A stretch of 64,000 nucleotides of DNA, taken from positions 5,505,001-5,569,000 of the forward strand of contig CM028912.1 of the NCBI GenBank assembly GCA_016801845.1, read 5' to 3'. Shown here in pieces: positions 24,600 to 36,500 of this stretch. The notes beneath the pieces were generated by a model. That model saw only the letters and a program-made list of their open reading frames with translations. It was not told where the DNA came from and made no database searches. Every line of letters begins with the position of its first letter. The first letter of the stretch is position 1. The stretch is from Polydactylus sextarius (lineage: Eukaryota > Chordata > Actinopteri > Polynemidae). Made by a program: the position numbers and the translations under genes.

Positions 24600-26520
24600 T
24601 GGTGCAGCTGAGTGATGAAAATGTGATTACTTTTGGGGTTGTTGGTGACATGCAGCACACAGACTAGCGCTGTCCCTTGAGGTGATGTGTCTCAGGAGCA
24701 TCAGAGGCGAGGAACCCATTAAAGTACTGCTCAGATTTACACAGCAGTTAAAGCCAGACTGCAGGTCAGAGCTGAGTGGGCTTTTGGAGTGCATGTACAA
24801 GCGCAGACACACACAGCAGCATACCTGCCTCAGCATCCCTGCTTTACACATAAATGCACATGTTTTACAGGCAAGAAAAGGTCAAACACTGAGACTGTGG
24901 TGGCAGAGCGGGGATTGTGAATGGTGGAGACAGCAGGTTACCTCTTCATCTCCCTTGTCCTCACCCTGTTGTGCATTGCTGTTGATATTGGTAAAGAGAA
25001 TGGGATGCTGATTCATGCTGGCAGAAATGGACCAAGCTAAAGGGAGGGAGAGGAAGAGAGGGAGGGGGTCCTAAAATGGCTCTGAATGTGTGAAAAAGTA
25101 CCCTGCCAATACTGGTCATAAAACTTAAGCGACAGCAGGCACAAAGCCATGAATCAAAGAATGACAGGATTGTGACGTTCACTGTGGCAGGGACAGATTC
25201 CAATCAAACCAATACCTAACCTTCAGCGTGGCTGGTGACTGGCACAACAAGATCTATGATCCAGGAAATGCTACGAGGGAAGTTATGATTGTTTTGTCTT
25301 TTTCTTAAACAGCCACAAAACTATTGTAAACCAAGAGCTGGAGTATAAAGACACTGACTCAAAGGATTTTTTTTGTACTGAAGAGTGCCATCCCCAGAGT
25401 GTAAAATAGAGAAGCTTTGTCAGATGGGTTGTCAAAACAGCCAAATAAACCTCCACTGATAGCATCTTATTTTATTCTTACTCACTGTAGGTAAGGTTAT
25501 TTGTGAAATCTTCTCTATTCAAATGCCCAAGGCTCTTGTCCATGCAATGATTAAACAGCTATCAATTTCAGATCCAATATCAGTATTTGTTTTTCTCTTA
25601 CTATGTCCGACAGTGCACCTCCTATTATAAATACCACCTGAGGTAATTTGATGAAGTGCATATAGATTAATGTGGTGTTGATGGTGCACCCAGCGGGAGT
25701 GTGATTGTGAGGTCTTTCCAACAGCTTTGCCTTCTCATCTAAATCTTCTGAAACCTCCTACAAGCCCAAAGGGAGGCAGGAATATACAGCCTGCCAGAAG
25801 AAGACAATAGAGAATGGCCAGAAGAGTATCATCTCATCAATCTTTGGCTCACTTTGTGGTTTCTGAAGCAGAAACATATTCTTTTCTCTCTCTAAATCAT
25901 GGAGTTATCTGGCACCAATGGTTATCCTTAGGCTTAATTTTCACAGGCTCATGGTGTATTCTGGACCATGAGCCTTTTTAAACCTACATCAATGTAAACT
26001 CCATCACAACTCAACAGAAGGTTTACAGCTCTTTTACTTAATTATTTTTTGTTTCAGTCTCATGGCGTTCATTAACTTACTTGATAAATCAACTGTGTCT
26101 GTACCTGTACAGAAGACCAATGTTGGAAACTAGCAAGTGAAGAAGTTTAATAACTCTGCTCTCCTGATTTTTCATGTTATACCATGTGGTTGACATTTCT
26201 GTTTGTCACTTCTAAGTAAAATTAGAAATTACTTTTTGCCTAATGACTTATTTAGAAAAATAAATCAAATTTTAATTGCTATGTGGCCCCACAGTATTCA
26301 GGAAATGATGGATCCATTTCTTTTCTGCCTGTGTCCTGACCCCATTCAAAGACCACAGTGATACCCATTTCAAACTGACACACTGATGCAAGGTAAACCC
26401 TCAGCAGTGTAAATGGGTCACATTTTATGACCTGGTTTTGTGAACCTCTTGTCAGCGCCGGCCATGATCAAATATACAGGAGTTTCTGTTAAGGTGGAGT
26501 TTCACTAAATTTTAATGTTT
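24600..26520. other. Non-coding stretch
   Basis: No recognisable gene. Overlapping frames on both strands at 24627-25011 and 24961-25203 lack domains. Purine-rich sequence at about 25036-25070. Confidence 0.5.
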
Positions 26521-26528
26521 AATAAATG

Positions 26529-26846
26529 TCCATCCATTATCTATACCACTTGTCCTCAGAGGAGCCACTTTGGGTGAAGGCAGGCTATCCTACAAGAGGT
26601 CACCAGTCATTTCACGAGGCTGACGTATAGACTCACATAAACAGTTATACTCACATTCATACCAACGGACAATTAAATCACCAATTAAAAAAACATATTT
26701 AGAGGAAACTGTAGTACCCAGAGAAAACCTTTGCAGGTTGAAGTTTACACAACATGTAAACTTCAAACAGGAAGGCCTTGCTAGTCCAGACCAGCAACAT
26801 CTTTGCTACAAGGCAATGAGGCCAACCACTGCACCACCGTGCCGCC
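26529..26846 (+). mobile_element. Ubiquitous teleost interspersed repeat, degenerate copy
   Basis: The block opens CATCCATTATCTATACCACT and contains AGGTCACCAGTC, CACATTCATACC, GGACAATT...TCACCAATTA and GTACCCAGAGAAAACC. It closes CCACTGCACCACCGTGCCGCC. These landmarks, in this order, are those of a very common fish interspersed repeat that normally contains TGGACAGGTCGCCAGT and ends GCGCCACCGTGCCGCC. This copy has lost many CpGs by deamination, so it is old. I do not assign a superfamily. Confidence 0.8.
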
Positions 26847-26849
26847 ACA

Positions 26850-28950
26850 GTGAGCGTTATGTGTAAATGTATTTAAATTTATATGCCTGACTAGTCTTAA
26901 AAAAAAGGTGAAAAAAGACATGAAAGAAATGTGGCACACACCTGTGAGCTAGAGGGAATACAAGAGTCTTAGCTCTCTTTTTTCTGTAAATAATGCAGTT
27001 CAGTGTAGTGAGGTTGTTTAGTATTGATCTGTTTGCAGGAAGAAGTCTCATATAAAAAGATCAAACATGGGTTCAAGATCATTTCCTACATTATAGAGGT
27101 GATAAAGTTTTTAAATGAAAAATATAAATTCAAGAGGCAACAGTGAAGCTTTGCACAACTTGTTGTACAAAACTATATCAAACTGCTGCTGTTTGTCGCT
27201 GAGCTTTAGCCTGAGGAGGCTTGATCAGATGTAACAGAGCTGTGTTGAACTCAGACAAACAGCCATTTATACAAACAATCACAACCTTTCCCTTTATTGT
27301 CATCTCAAACCTTGCATCTCTGTGTCTTCACTTGATCTTCATTTAAAAGGGTACTCACTAAATCTCACATTTGTTTTGATCAGTGAATGACATTCAGACC
27401 CCCCCGGCGTTAATTCATGTGTCAGCATATAACAGTATGACCTTAATGTCTATGCTGCGCAATGTTTTACTTAAAAAGAACAGATAAATTGTCTCCTGGT
27501 CTCTCGTGTCCCTGCTGTGGGTTGCTGAGCATAGCAGTGATGCAGTTAATGAGAAACGGCACAGCAGGAATAAGACAGGTAGAATTACAACTTACTGGCC
27601 TAGATTAGAAATCTATAAACAATTCTTCATGAAGCAGCCACACTTCCTGTTTTTCCTTACACCAAAGCCAGCCTTACCCTTGAAAAGTGAACAGGAGCAA
27701 TGAAAACAATTTATTCATAAAGTTGTTATTTCTTATTCCTCTCTCCTTCTTTACTCTGCCTCTGTTGACTTAGAAATTACCTTGAATTGAAAACACTGTG
27801 CGTTAATATAGCGTATAATGTGACACTAAATATGCAGATCTGTACAGAGCAACACCTGATTCCACATCTGAGTGTCAAAGTGCCATCTGTGGGGTCACCT
27901 GGTGCCGCTGGTCTGATGTCATGGCGAGTGTTGGACAAAAAAAAAACACACCTGAGGAGCGCGAGAAAGAAAACAGCAGTGGAAGAAACTGTGAAAGAGA
28001 AAGACGAAGTGAGGGAGGGAAGATCATATGTTTAGTTGCAAAACCGGGGCTCAACTTTTGATAGAACATGTAGTAATTCACATAAAGTTCAAAGACATAC
28101 AAGACAAGTGTGTTGGAAACGGATGGATGGGCAGAGAAGGATCTGCTTAAATATATGCTGAGCTGTTTAAGCCGTAAAGCTGAGGGTTGAGCAGAACGTC
28201 TCACCACAGCCTCAGAAATGAGAACCCTTGACTGAATCAATAAGTCTCAATTACAAAGTTTCTGCAGTAATTGCCACAGAACTTGTATTATCAGCAGTGT
28301 ATTAGGTGGAAAAAGATTCTAAATCACCATGAAAAAAACATATTCATGGTATGTTTATCACAGTTATGTCCACTATTTTTCACACTCCCACATCGGCTTA
28401 CCCTCTCCCAACACTTGCAGTCGTTTAAATTTAATACAAGCTGGTAAATGAAAAAGATGTCTATCTTCTGTCTGAATCTTCAGTCTGCCTCACTGCATCG
28501 CTGTTAAGAATTATGTCAGATATTAAAAGTGAGAGAATGATGGAGCAGAAAAGGAAGGGTGAAAGGAAGAAAACATTACAAGAGGCCATATCTATGTGTG
28601 TGTGTGTGTGTGTCTCATGTTTGTTTGTGTGTGGGAAATTAGATGACAGCACGTTTGTCACTGCAGTCGCACTCCACTGTTCTGGAGTGGCACTGCAGAT
28701 GGATGTCTCTCAGATGCTTCAGTGAGCATGCCACTTCACCAGCTCAAACAGATGCTAAATGCAGCTGTAAGTGCTATTTGACTAACTTTGGTGATCTAAG
28801 ATCTGCTCCTTCAAGTATTCTAATAGGAAAAACTCTCATAAGCAAAAGACTGTGTGTAGTATATGTCGAGGGCTGTGTCAGCAGCACAGAGTGAGGGATT
28901 GCAGCATCTGACTGTTGGTCTTGGACACTTGAATGTGAGTGTTTGGTTGA
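26850..28950. other. Non-coding stretch
   Basis: No recognisable gene. A TG microsatellite is at 28595-28612. The 121-codon minus-strand frame at 27875-28240 overlaps an 82-codon plus-strand frame and shows no domain. Confidence 0.5.
28595..28612. repeat. (TG)9 microsatellite
   Basis: Nine perfect TG units. Confidence 0.9.
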
Positions 28951-28960
28951 TTGCTTTTAC

Positions 28961-29186
28961 ATGGGGCAGTGGTTGCCTGTGGCTAAGGAAGCAGACTTGG
29001 GTCCAGAAGGTCCCCGGTTTGAATCCACCAGCTACTGGGTCCTACTGAGGTACCTGAGCAAGGTACCATCCCCGAGCACCGTCCAGCCTGCCCCCTGCTC
29101 ACTAAGGTGTGATGGATTAAATGCAGAGGGTAATTTCATTGTGTGCATGTGCTCAATGATGTAATAGTATTCACTTTAACTTTATT
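28961..29186 (+). mobile_element. tRNA-derived SINE
   Basis: The 5' part has a tRNA-like head: a box A-like GTGGCTAAGGAAGCAGACTTG (about 28979-28999) and a box B GGTTTGAATCC (about 29018-29028; one base off GGTTCGAATCC). The body contains GAGGTACCTGAGCAAGGTACC, then CCTGCTCACTAAGG, then ATTTCATTGTGTGCATGTGC. It ends in TTCACTTTAACTTT. Head, body and tail in this order match a widespread percomorph SINE family. RNA polymerase III would transcribe an intact copy, and LINE machinery would mobilise it. Several substitutions show it is old. Confidence 0.88.
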
Positions 29187-29189
29187 CGA

Positions 29190-29549
29190 ACATTTACATT
29201 TACTGAAAAATGTACAGAACTCTCTTGAATCAGCCTCAGCAGAACTTGTCAACTAAAATGGTTAAAAAGTTGAAGGGAGGCTGATCATGTAGTTTAGTCT
29301 GACAAAAGAAAAAAAAACCTTCAAAAGCAAAATTTCTTCTTCCTGTTAAATCCACCCTGCACCAGTTTTGTTCTCTAGTGCGCCTGGTATGTTTGTATGA
29401 GCGCAATTTTCAGTTTGTGTATAAAACATTTGGCCTGGAAATGAACTATAGCAAAACGTTTTTTTTATGTTTGCCTGAGGTGAAGAAGCTGTTCTGCTGA
29501 AAACAAAAGAGACAATAGTGCAATAAAGGCTGATGTGAACCGACTTTTC
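29190..29549 (+). pseudogene. Possible 3' end of a processed retrocopy
   Basis: AATAAA at 29522-29527 is followed 22 bases later by 27 consecutive A residues (29550-29576). That spacing is the one between a polyadenylation signal and an added tail in mRNA, so the upstream sequence may be the 3' end of a reverse-transcribed RNA. I could not identify the source transcript, define its 5' limit or find a target-site duplication of the sequence after the A-run. Confidence 0.3.
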
Positions 29550-29576
29550 AAAAAAAAAAAAAAAAAAAAAAAAAAA
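29550..29576. repeat. A27 homopolymer
   Basis: Uninterrupted A-run, the longest in the window. It is preceded at normal polyadenylation distance by AATAAA. Confidence 0.95.
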
Positions 29577-30540
29577 GACTCAACATGACTTTTCAGTACC
29601 TTTTTGCTTTTGTGAATCAGAAGAGTAAATTTTGTTCTTTGAATGAAAAGGAGCTAACATTGTTACAGAGATGTGCAGTCCCAGTAACAGCAATAGGTGG
29701 AAAAGTGATTGATTGGAACTTTTCTTGTGCAACATTTAAAAGAAATAAAACTCTTTTTCATTCAAAAAATAATGCAATTATCTTTCAGTCTTGTTTGCCT
29801 GAAGAGATTTCATTCCCATCCCCAACTGAGTATTGTGACAGTAAATGATCAAAGAATTATTCACAGGTAGAGATCTCTTTTATTATGTTCAGTCATTTGC
29901 CAGTGATTTGTGACTTGATGATACGACCAGTAAAGCATGAACAAAAACCTCTATGGTGCCTCTAAATGTATTCACTGACAAGTGTCTTTTTCTGAGCAAC
30001 CATAGGGTGTTTTTACATGCAGGTTGGGCTCCAGTGCTGACTGTGGCCACCACACTGGAACAGATGTCACACCTGGTTTGTGTGATCTCTGTTGTTGTGG
30101 TGACCTCTTGGTCTCTAAGCAACACGCCTGTCTCATGGCTGATGGCCCCTGCAGATGCAGCTGCATGTGTGTGCGTTAAGATTCAGGTCCTGTGGATTTA
30201 CATGTTTGTGTACGTGACTCATGTATCTATCTGCACATGCATCGAGTCTGTTTTCCTTTTGTACACTGAAAGTATATTGGTTTACTCTAGTGGGCAGCAG
30301 CAGAGCAGTCAAGCCTGATGATTACAGAACATAATCATACTGTACACAAGGAGAAACATTACACAGTGTGATTGAGTCGATATGAAATGGGCGCAGCCTT
30401 ATTAGATACAAATAAAGCATCTGCCGGCTTCTCCACATCCCCCACAAACCCCTCTAGACAATGATGGTTTTCCTGGTTGTCGTCTTACTGTTACTAAGAA
30501 AGCCTTGGAAATCCTTTCTCCTGGGCCTGCACCCCTGAAG

Positions 30541-30562
30541 ACACACACACACACACACACAC
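30541..30562. repeat. (AC)11 microsatellite
   Basis: Eleven perfect AC units. Confidence 0.95.
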
Positions 30563-31178
30563 AGAGTGATACAACACTAATCTCCCTCTCACAGTCTCTA
30601 ATGGAAAGGATTCAGCTGAGTAGCTTTGGAGGGAAAAAAGTGGAATGTGAAGTGAGAGAGCAGCACAGAGAAGGAAGGTGGTATATTCACAGAACAGGGA
30701 CACAAAGGAAAGAATGGAGAAATGAGTTTGTATGTCAGGTAAGAAGGAAGGGTGAAACATTAAACACAGAACACGGAGGGAAAAAAGAAAAAAAGAAGAG
30801 GATAAAAGCACAACACTAGAAATGGCTTAGCGGTCTCCTTTCACTCCACACTTAAAGCAAAAGAGAAAAACACTTTTGAGAACTTATCCACACCTACATT
30901 ATCAGGGATTACTCCCTCTTTTCGCATGAAATGTCAGACTGTGACAAGGCTTTGCCAGGCTGGCCCAGCAGTGATAATGTACATATGTAACATACAACAC
31001 ATCTGGTTGTGCATAGGAACGATTCACAGACACTCAGGCAAATGCTTGTACATCCTCTGAAGTGTGCCGTAAAACGTATTCTGAAAAGTGCCGTTTTGAC
31101 AAATGAGCGGAAAATGGCCACGTCTTGATGTTCAGCATCAGCATAAGTGTGCATGATCACGTTTTCCTGTACACTTCA

Positions 31179-31212
31179 TGTGTGTGTGTGTGTGTGTGTG
31201 TGCGTGTGTGTG
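31179..31212. repeat. (TG)n microsatellite
   Basis: About 17 TG units with one GC interruption. Confidence 0.95.
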
Positions 31213-33492
31213 CTTGCTGTGGAGTGAGACTGATGCGCCTCCCCTCCTCTCCTCTGCTATTGTCCTACGTATGTGTGGATACAGCGCCCTGTATTTAGGA
31301 ATGCGTGGGATTGGAGAGAGCAGGAAAGGTCGCTGGGAAAATGTAAATGAGTTGAATGAATCAGCCGATCAAAATGTAGGCTGCACATCAAGTTATATAA
31401 AGGCTGTGTTCCAACAGAAGAGGCTACACCACAGTGTGGATCTCACTACGTTAAGGGTGACTGGAACAGCCCAGTGTGTTGTGCCACAGGCTAACAATAT
31501 GATGCTAATGTTTTTTTAAGCACAAAGACAAAAAATGACACAAAGTGGATCTTCTAACACTGAATACAGCCAGTTAAGAAAGCAAAGTTAATGCTCTCCA
31601 GAGTTGCTTACTGTAAATTTGTAATGTGTCTTTTTTTTTAAAGCTATGGCATGAGTCCAGACATTTTCTATGTTTAATACTTATTTTCATGTATTTTGTA
31701 CCAGACCAGCCAACTACAAATAATCCTTTTGAGTGAAAATACAGGGTAGATAACACAGTATAATCTTTTCTTAGCTCAGTGTTGTGGGTGGGCATGATCT
31801 CTATCCTTTTTCATGTCGTCTACATGGACTTCCATCTTCCAGTCTCAAGTGGTTTCAGAGTTGCAGTTGCAGAGTTCTAGTTCTAGCAAAGAAAAATGCC
31901 TCGTCCTTGCATTTGTTAACAAAATGCGCAGCTGTAGCTGAATACTATTATCTCACCAATCTTTCTCTTATCTTGTGAGCAACTCATGTGACAGATTCTT
32001 AAGCTTGGTGATGGGATGTTTCTTTCTGAAATGCAACTGGTGAGCACTAAGTTGATGTTTAGATGTAACAACAGGTACCTCTCCAACAAAAATGGAGGAA
32101 TCTATGTCAACTAATTTGATCGACTTCAGACTTTTCAGGTTTATTGCCGAGGACCTAAAGAAGTGTACCGTTGACTGTGAAGCTTTTTGGTTGAGTGGTG
32201 CTCAAGAAAGCTTCAAATATTGCTTTTTTAAGTGTTACTTGACACGAAGGGAGAAACTAGTGGTGTAGTGGCGCCTGGAGAAATGGGTATAATTGTAATT
32301 TATTGCCAAAAGTTTTTTTTTTAAAGGGGGCATATCCGGTAAAGGATAAATTGCCTGTATTATAAAGAGCGACATGTAAGACTTCTCTTGCATATTTAGT
32401 TCAACCAAAAAATGGGCCACTAGTATTTCTACATTGTCACTTAACTTCTGCTGCTTGACTTCAGGGAGTAAGGATCATAATGAAATTAGCATTAGCTACA
32501 GAAGAGATGCAAATTTTTCAATCAATACTGGTTCACAGACTTTAGGGTGAGACAAAAACATAATTATGCATTAAAATGAACAATGCTTTATTCCTTAGTC
32601 CATCCATACATGCATATTGGAGACAGCTATTGTTTCACTGTGCGAGTGGATAGTTTTCCGTCATTCTACTGTTTAAACCAAAACCCACTGAACTGACAAA
32701 GGCAACTAATAAAAGCCAATCAGAGGCAGAATATTATGAGTTATACTTTTCCATCCTAGGGAAAAGCACATGGGGGAATTAGTGAACTTACAAGGTGCTG
32801 ATTAAAAAGAAGTAGGTGTAGGTAAAAAAAAAAGAAGAATTCAGCTGTAGTTTATTCTCCACACCATCACCCAGACTCTGTTGGAGTAGATGGGGCACAC
32901 ACGTGTGTCATGGCAACTCTAGGAAAGTACAGTGCTGAGTGAATTGTCTCTAAAAAATTTCAAACTGGATAAACACAAGCTAATCGTTTAGCTCCGACAC
33001 ATTTTCAAACAGGCACTATACTTGTGTTATTGCTGCTACTTGCAGCTGCATTAAAGATAACACTTGTTTACAGTGAAGTACTTGTGATTCTCTACATTTT
33101 CTTGGATTTCTATTTTTTCCCCCTGCTGTGTCAGTAACCAAATGGCCAACAGTGCCTCTATAGAACAAACAGAGATATCTCTGCAGGTGGTCAAACACAG
33201 CATCATTTACTGAAATGTTTGGCTCAACTCTCCTGTGTTACACAAATGTATAAACACACACACACATACACCCACATATACAATTACTTATATTGAAGCA
33301 TGTATGTATGCAGCTTTATCGACCAATTTGCATTTCTTTGTGGACATTACGGGGGGAGAAAATATCTTCTTATAGTTGATATTGCAAGTATAAAAAAGTA
33401 CTATATGTGCATATCTTGCCCATAAAACAACCTATGCAGATAGAGTGTGTGTAGTATTACCAGTAAATAACCCTTACAAGTTATTACATCAG

Positions 33493-33493
<1 letters not shown>

Positions 33494-33539
<46 letters not shown>
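33494..33539. repeat. (AC)23 microsatellite
   Basis: The longest perfect dinucleotide AC tract in the window. It produces spurious Thr-His/Val-Cys frames on the two strands. Confidence 0.97.
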
Positions 33540-33542
<3 letters not shown>

Positions 33543-36500
33543 TCACTCACTCCACAAGATATGTGATCACATGTCAGCTCTTTCATTCCAAGCAGAGATT
33601 CTTATGAGCTTCAGCGCAGAACTACACATGCATTAATAGTAAATGTGTTTATATATTTGTTTGTGTCATCACATACAGAAGACACACAACCATGCCCCCC
33701 ACCATCACCACCGCCCTCACTGTGTTTGATCCCTACGTCGTTGTTCCAGTGCAGAGCTGTTATTTATTTCAAACTGTTCATCATCATCTCTACTCTCAGT
33801 AAAATTACTTCAACGGCACAGGTTTATTTTGTCCCTTGGTATTTTCATGTTTATCCGTTTCTGGCACCCCTCCTCTCTCGCTTTCTCTTCTTCTCTTCAA
33901 AGACTCGTTTCTATGCTTGTATCGCGTACCACTCACCCTCTCTCACATATGCACACACAAGCATAAGCACGTGCACACACACACACACAGGTACTCTGCA
34001 ATAGGACTAGCCCCAGGGAGCCAGTACAAAGCAGATGCTGTTAATCGAACCTGCAGTGAGAAGTGAGGGACAGAAATGGCGAGGGGAGGGGTTGCCTGGG
34101 GTGAGTATGGAGAGGTTGGGGGTTGTGGTGGTGGGGGAGTGGGGGTTACTGTTGACTTGCTGCTCCACTTGCTGCATACTGCTGCTTCTGGATCAACAGG
34201 ACGGTATGAAACAAAGTGGAGACACTGCTTTTATCTCCCGTAGTAATGAGGTTTTTACATTAGTCAGCTCTTAAAAATGTATCTTTTTTTTGTGTATTTC
34301 ACGAATCCTCTAAAGGCATATACGAGTGTGTAGGTTTAAAATACTCAAGCTTTTATTCTGAGATTAAGGGCTACATATATTTGGCACACATTAAGGGATT
34401 GAGAAAAAAAGAGGAAGAAGCAGTGCACAGCACGCATAGTTTTCTCCAATTTTAATGTGCAATTTAGGTCAAAGATCTTCTCCAAAGCATCATCGTCAAG
34501 GAGAAAACAGAACAGACCTCTTATAAAGCTGTGTTAAGCTTAAAAAGAAAACCAGTACTTGAGAAATTAGCACATCCACCCACGCATACACACACGCAAA
34601 CTTGAACCAATGAATGCAAACTTATCATTGAAGATTAAAGGCTCAAATGCTCGAACGTTTTGTTCCAGATGTTTCTGTCTTTGGCATCATATTCAGGAAT
34701 ACAACACACAATTAGTGTTTTGACAGGTTTATGAAAAACGGCATTAGATACATTGTAATACATGTTTTCCAGATTTTACAGCAGGTGAAATTAAATATAA
34801 AAAATGGAAAAGATGTAAAAATGTCAGCCAAACAATTGTCATTTCCTCTGTGAAAACAAAAAAAATCCACAGCCTATATAAAATGATGCCCACACATGTG
34901 TGATCATGTGAAAAAAGCAGGGTGACAACAGGAAATAAAGGCAATAGTCTGAGAAAAAAAAATCATCCTACAAGCCTGAATCTGCTGCTGCGGCTGAATG
35001 ACCTCGTAGCAACTTGCAAATTTCAATACACTGTTGAAAGTAAACCCAACCAAGCAGTTAAGATTACACAATAACAGCATTTTATATTTTGTTTGGATCA
35101 GTAAGGAAATTCCTTTGTCTCTGGGATGTGGCATATCAAACTGTGTATATCTATCAGATGTTGATAGTCAGTGGGCGTCATGTTGCTTAGGAATCAATAG
35201 AAAAGGTTGAAGGGTTCAGATGATATTTTCTCGGTGGCATTAAGCTGGCCTCTCATCTCTATGGCTTTCATCTGTTAACAAACAATGGTATTAATACCAA
35301 TTACGGCTGTGATTAGTGTTTAAGCCTTATTTAATGGAAGGGATATTAGGAGTAAAAGAACAGGAAAACAGTGAGGCTCTAGAAAACACACGACAGTGTG
35401 AGAGGCAGTGAATATTGATGATGATGTTGCCTTTATGGTCCTTGAAAAGTGCACAGATACTCTTTACATTGTAATATTGTTCATATCAGCATGAGTCATC
35501 ATCACTGGCCAGCCATGTTTGACGTTATCCCATTACCTCAAATGAAAAATTTATTGCATAACCTTGTACAAACAGATGCTGCATTTCAATGCATTTATCA
35601 AACTGTACCTGTGATAAAGTGTAGCTGCTATTTTTAGTGTTTAGATTATAACACTTATCTTTAGCCAAGTGTTAATATTAAAAGTACAGTGGTGTCTTTT
35701 TCGATAGTGGCTTACTGTAAATTCTTCACATTTATAAGGTCGCAGTAATGAATGCAGCTTGCTGCATGTGTTGTAATTACTTACATTTGGATAATGTTTG
35801 TGTACTGTATGTGTACATGAGAGTGAGGGGAAAGAAACTGTGATTTGGTACAAAGCAGAGTGTATTTTATATAACAGTGCGGAGTAGATCAGAGAGCAGA
35901 GCATGACCTATTTTTAGGGCTCTGTGGAGACAATGTTTCTGTTCCATGCACTGGAAACCATGACTCCTGCTCTTCATCACCACTTTACAGAGCTTATGAT
36001 GCATTAGAAGGTTGAGCTGTGGAGGACTTGCAGCTCAACACCTTTACAGATTGTCAGTGGAAGCTGCTATTAAATTAACTCCTGTGTGTGCAGTCAACCT
36101 GCCAGTGTGTCCAGCATAAGGCACAAGATGCTGGTTTTATATAGGAAGGTTCACTTTTGTTTGGTACACGCCTTGTGCTGTGCCTAGTATTGTTGGCTAA
36201 TATTGCTCTGGTGCCCACCCTGCTTTCCTGTAAACTACTATATAAAACAATAAAGACAGTGAACAATCAACAGTGGAGCAATTGATCTCAAGAAATGACC
36301 CAGTTATAGTGGTCAGCTTATGATGGGAGCTCACAAGCATCTGTTAAAATAGGTCTTGATGATGGTAACTTCAAGAAAAGATCCTGAATCAAGGTAGCCA
36401 TATTTCTAATCTTCCCATCAGTGCAGCTCTTAAATTTTGAAACCAGCTCTAAGTACATTAGCATTACAAAAGCAGCAATGAAAAAGTTCAAGGTAAGGTA

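Larger units (their letters stand above)
29577..33490. other. Non-coding stretch with dinucleotide repeats
   Basis: No recognisable gene. (AC)n is at 30541-30562 and (TG)n at 31179-31212. The 121-codon frame at 29953-30318 and the paired frames at 30494-30819 have no domains; the latter contain the AC repeat on both strands. Confidence 0.5.

Noticed and set aside
28979..29030. Functional tRNA gene
   Set aside because: Box A and box B are present but the flanking body and tail are those of a SINE, and box B carries a substitution; no cloverleaf can be drawn.
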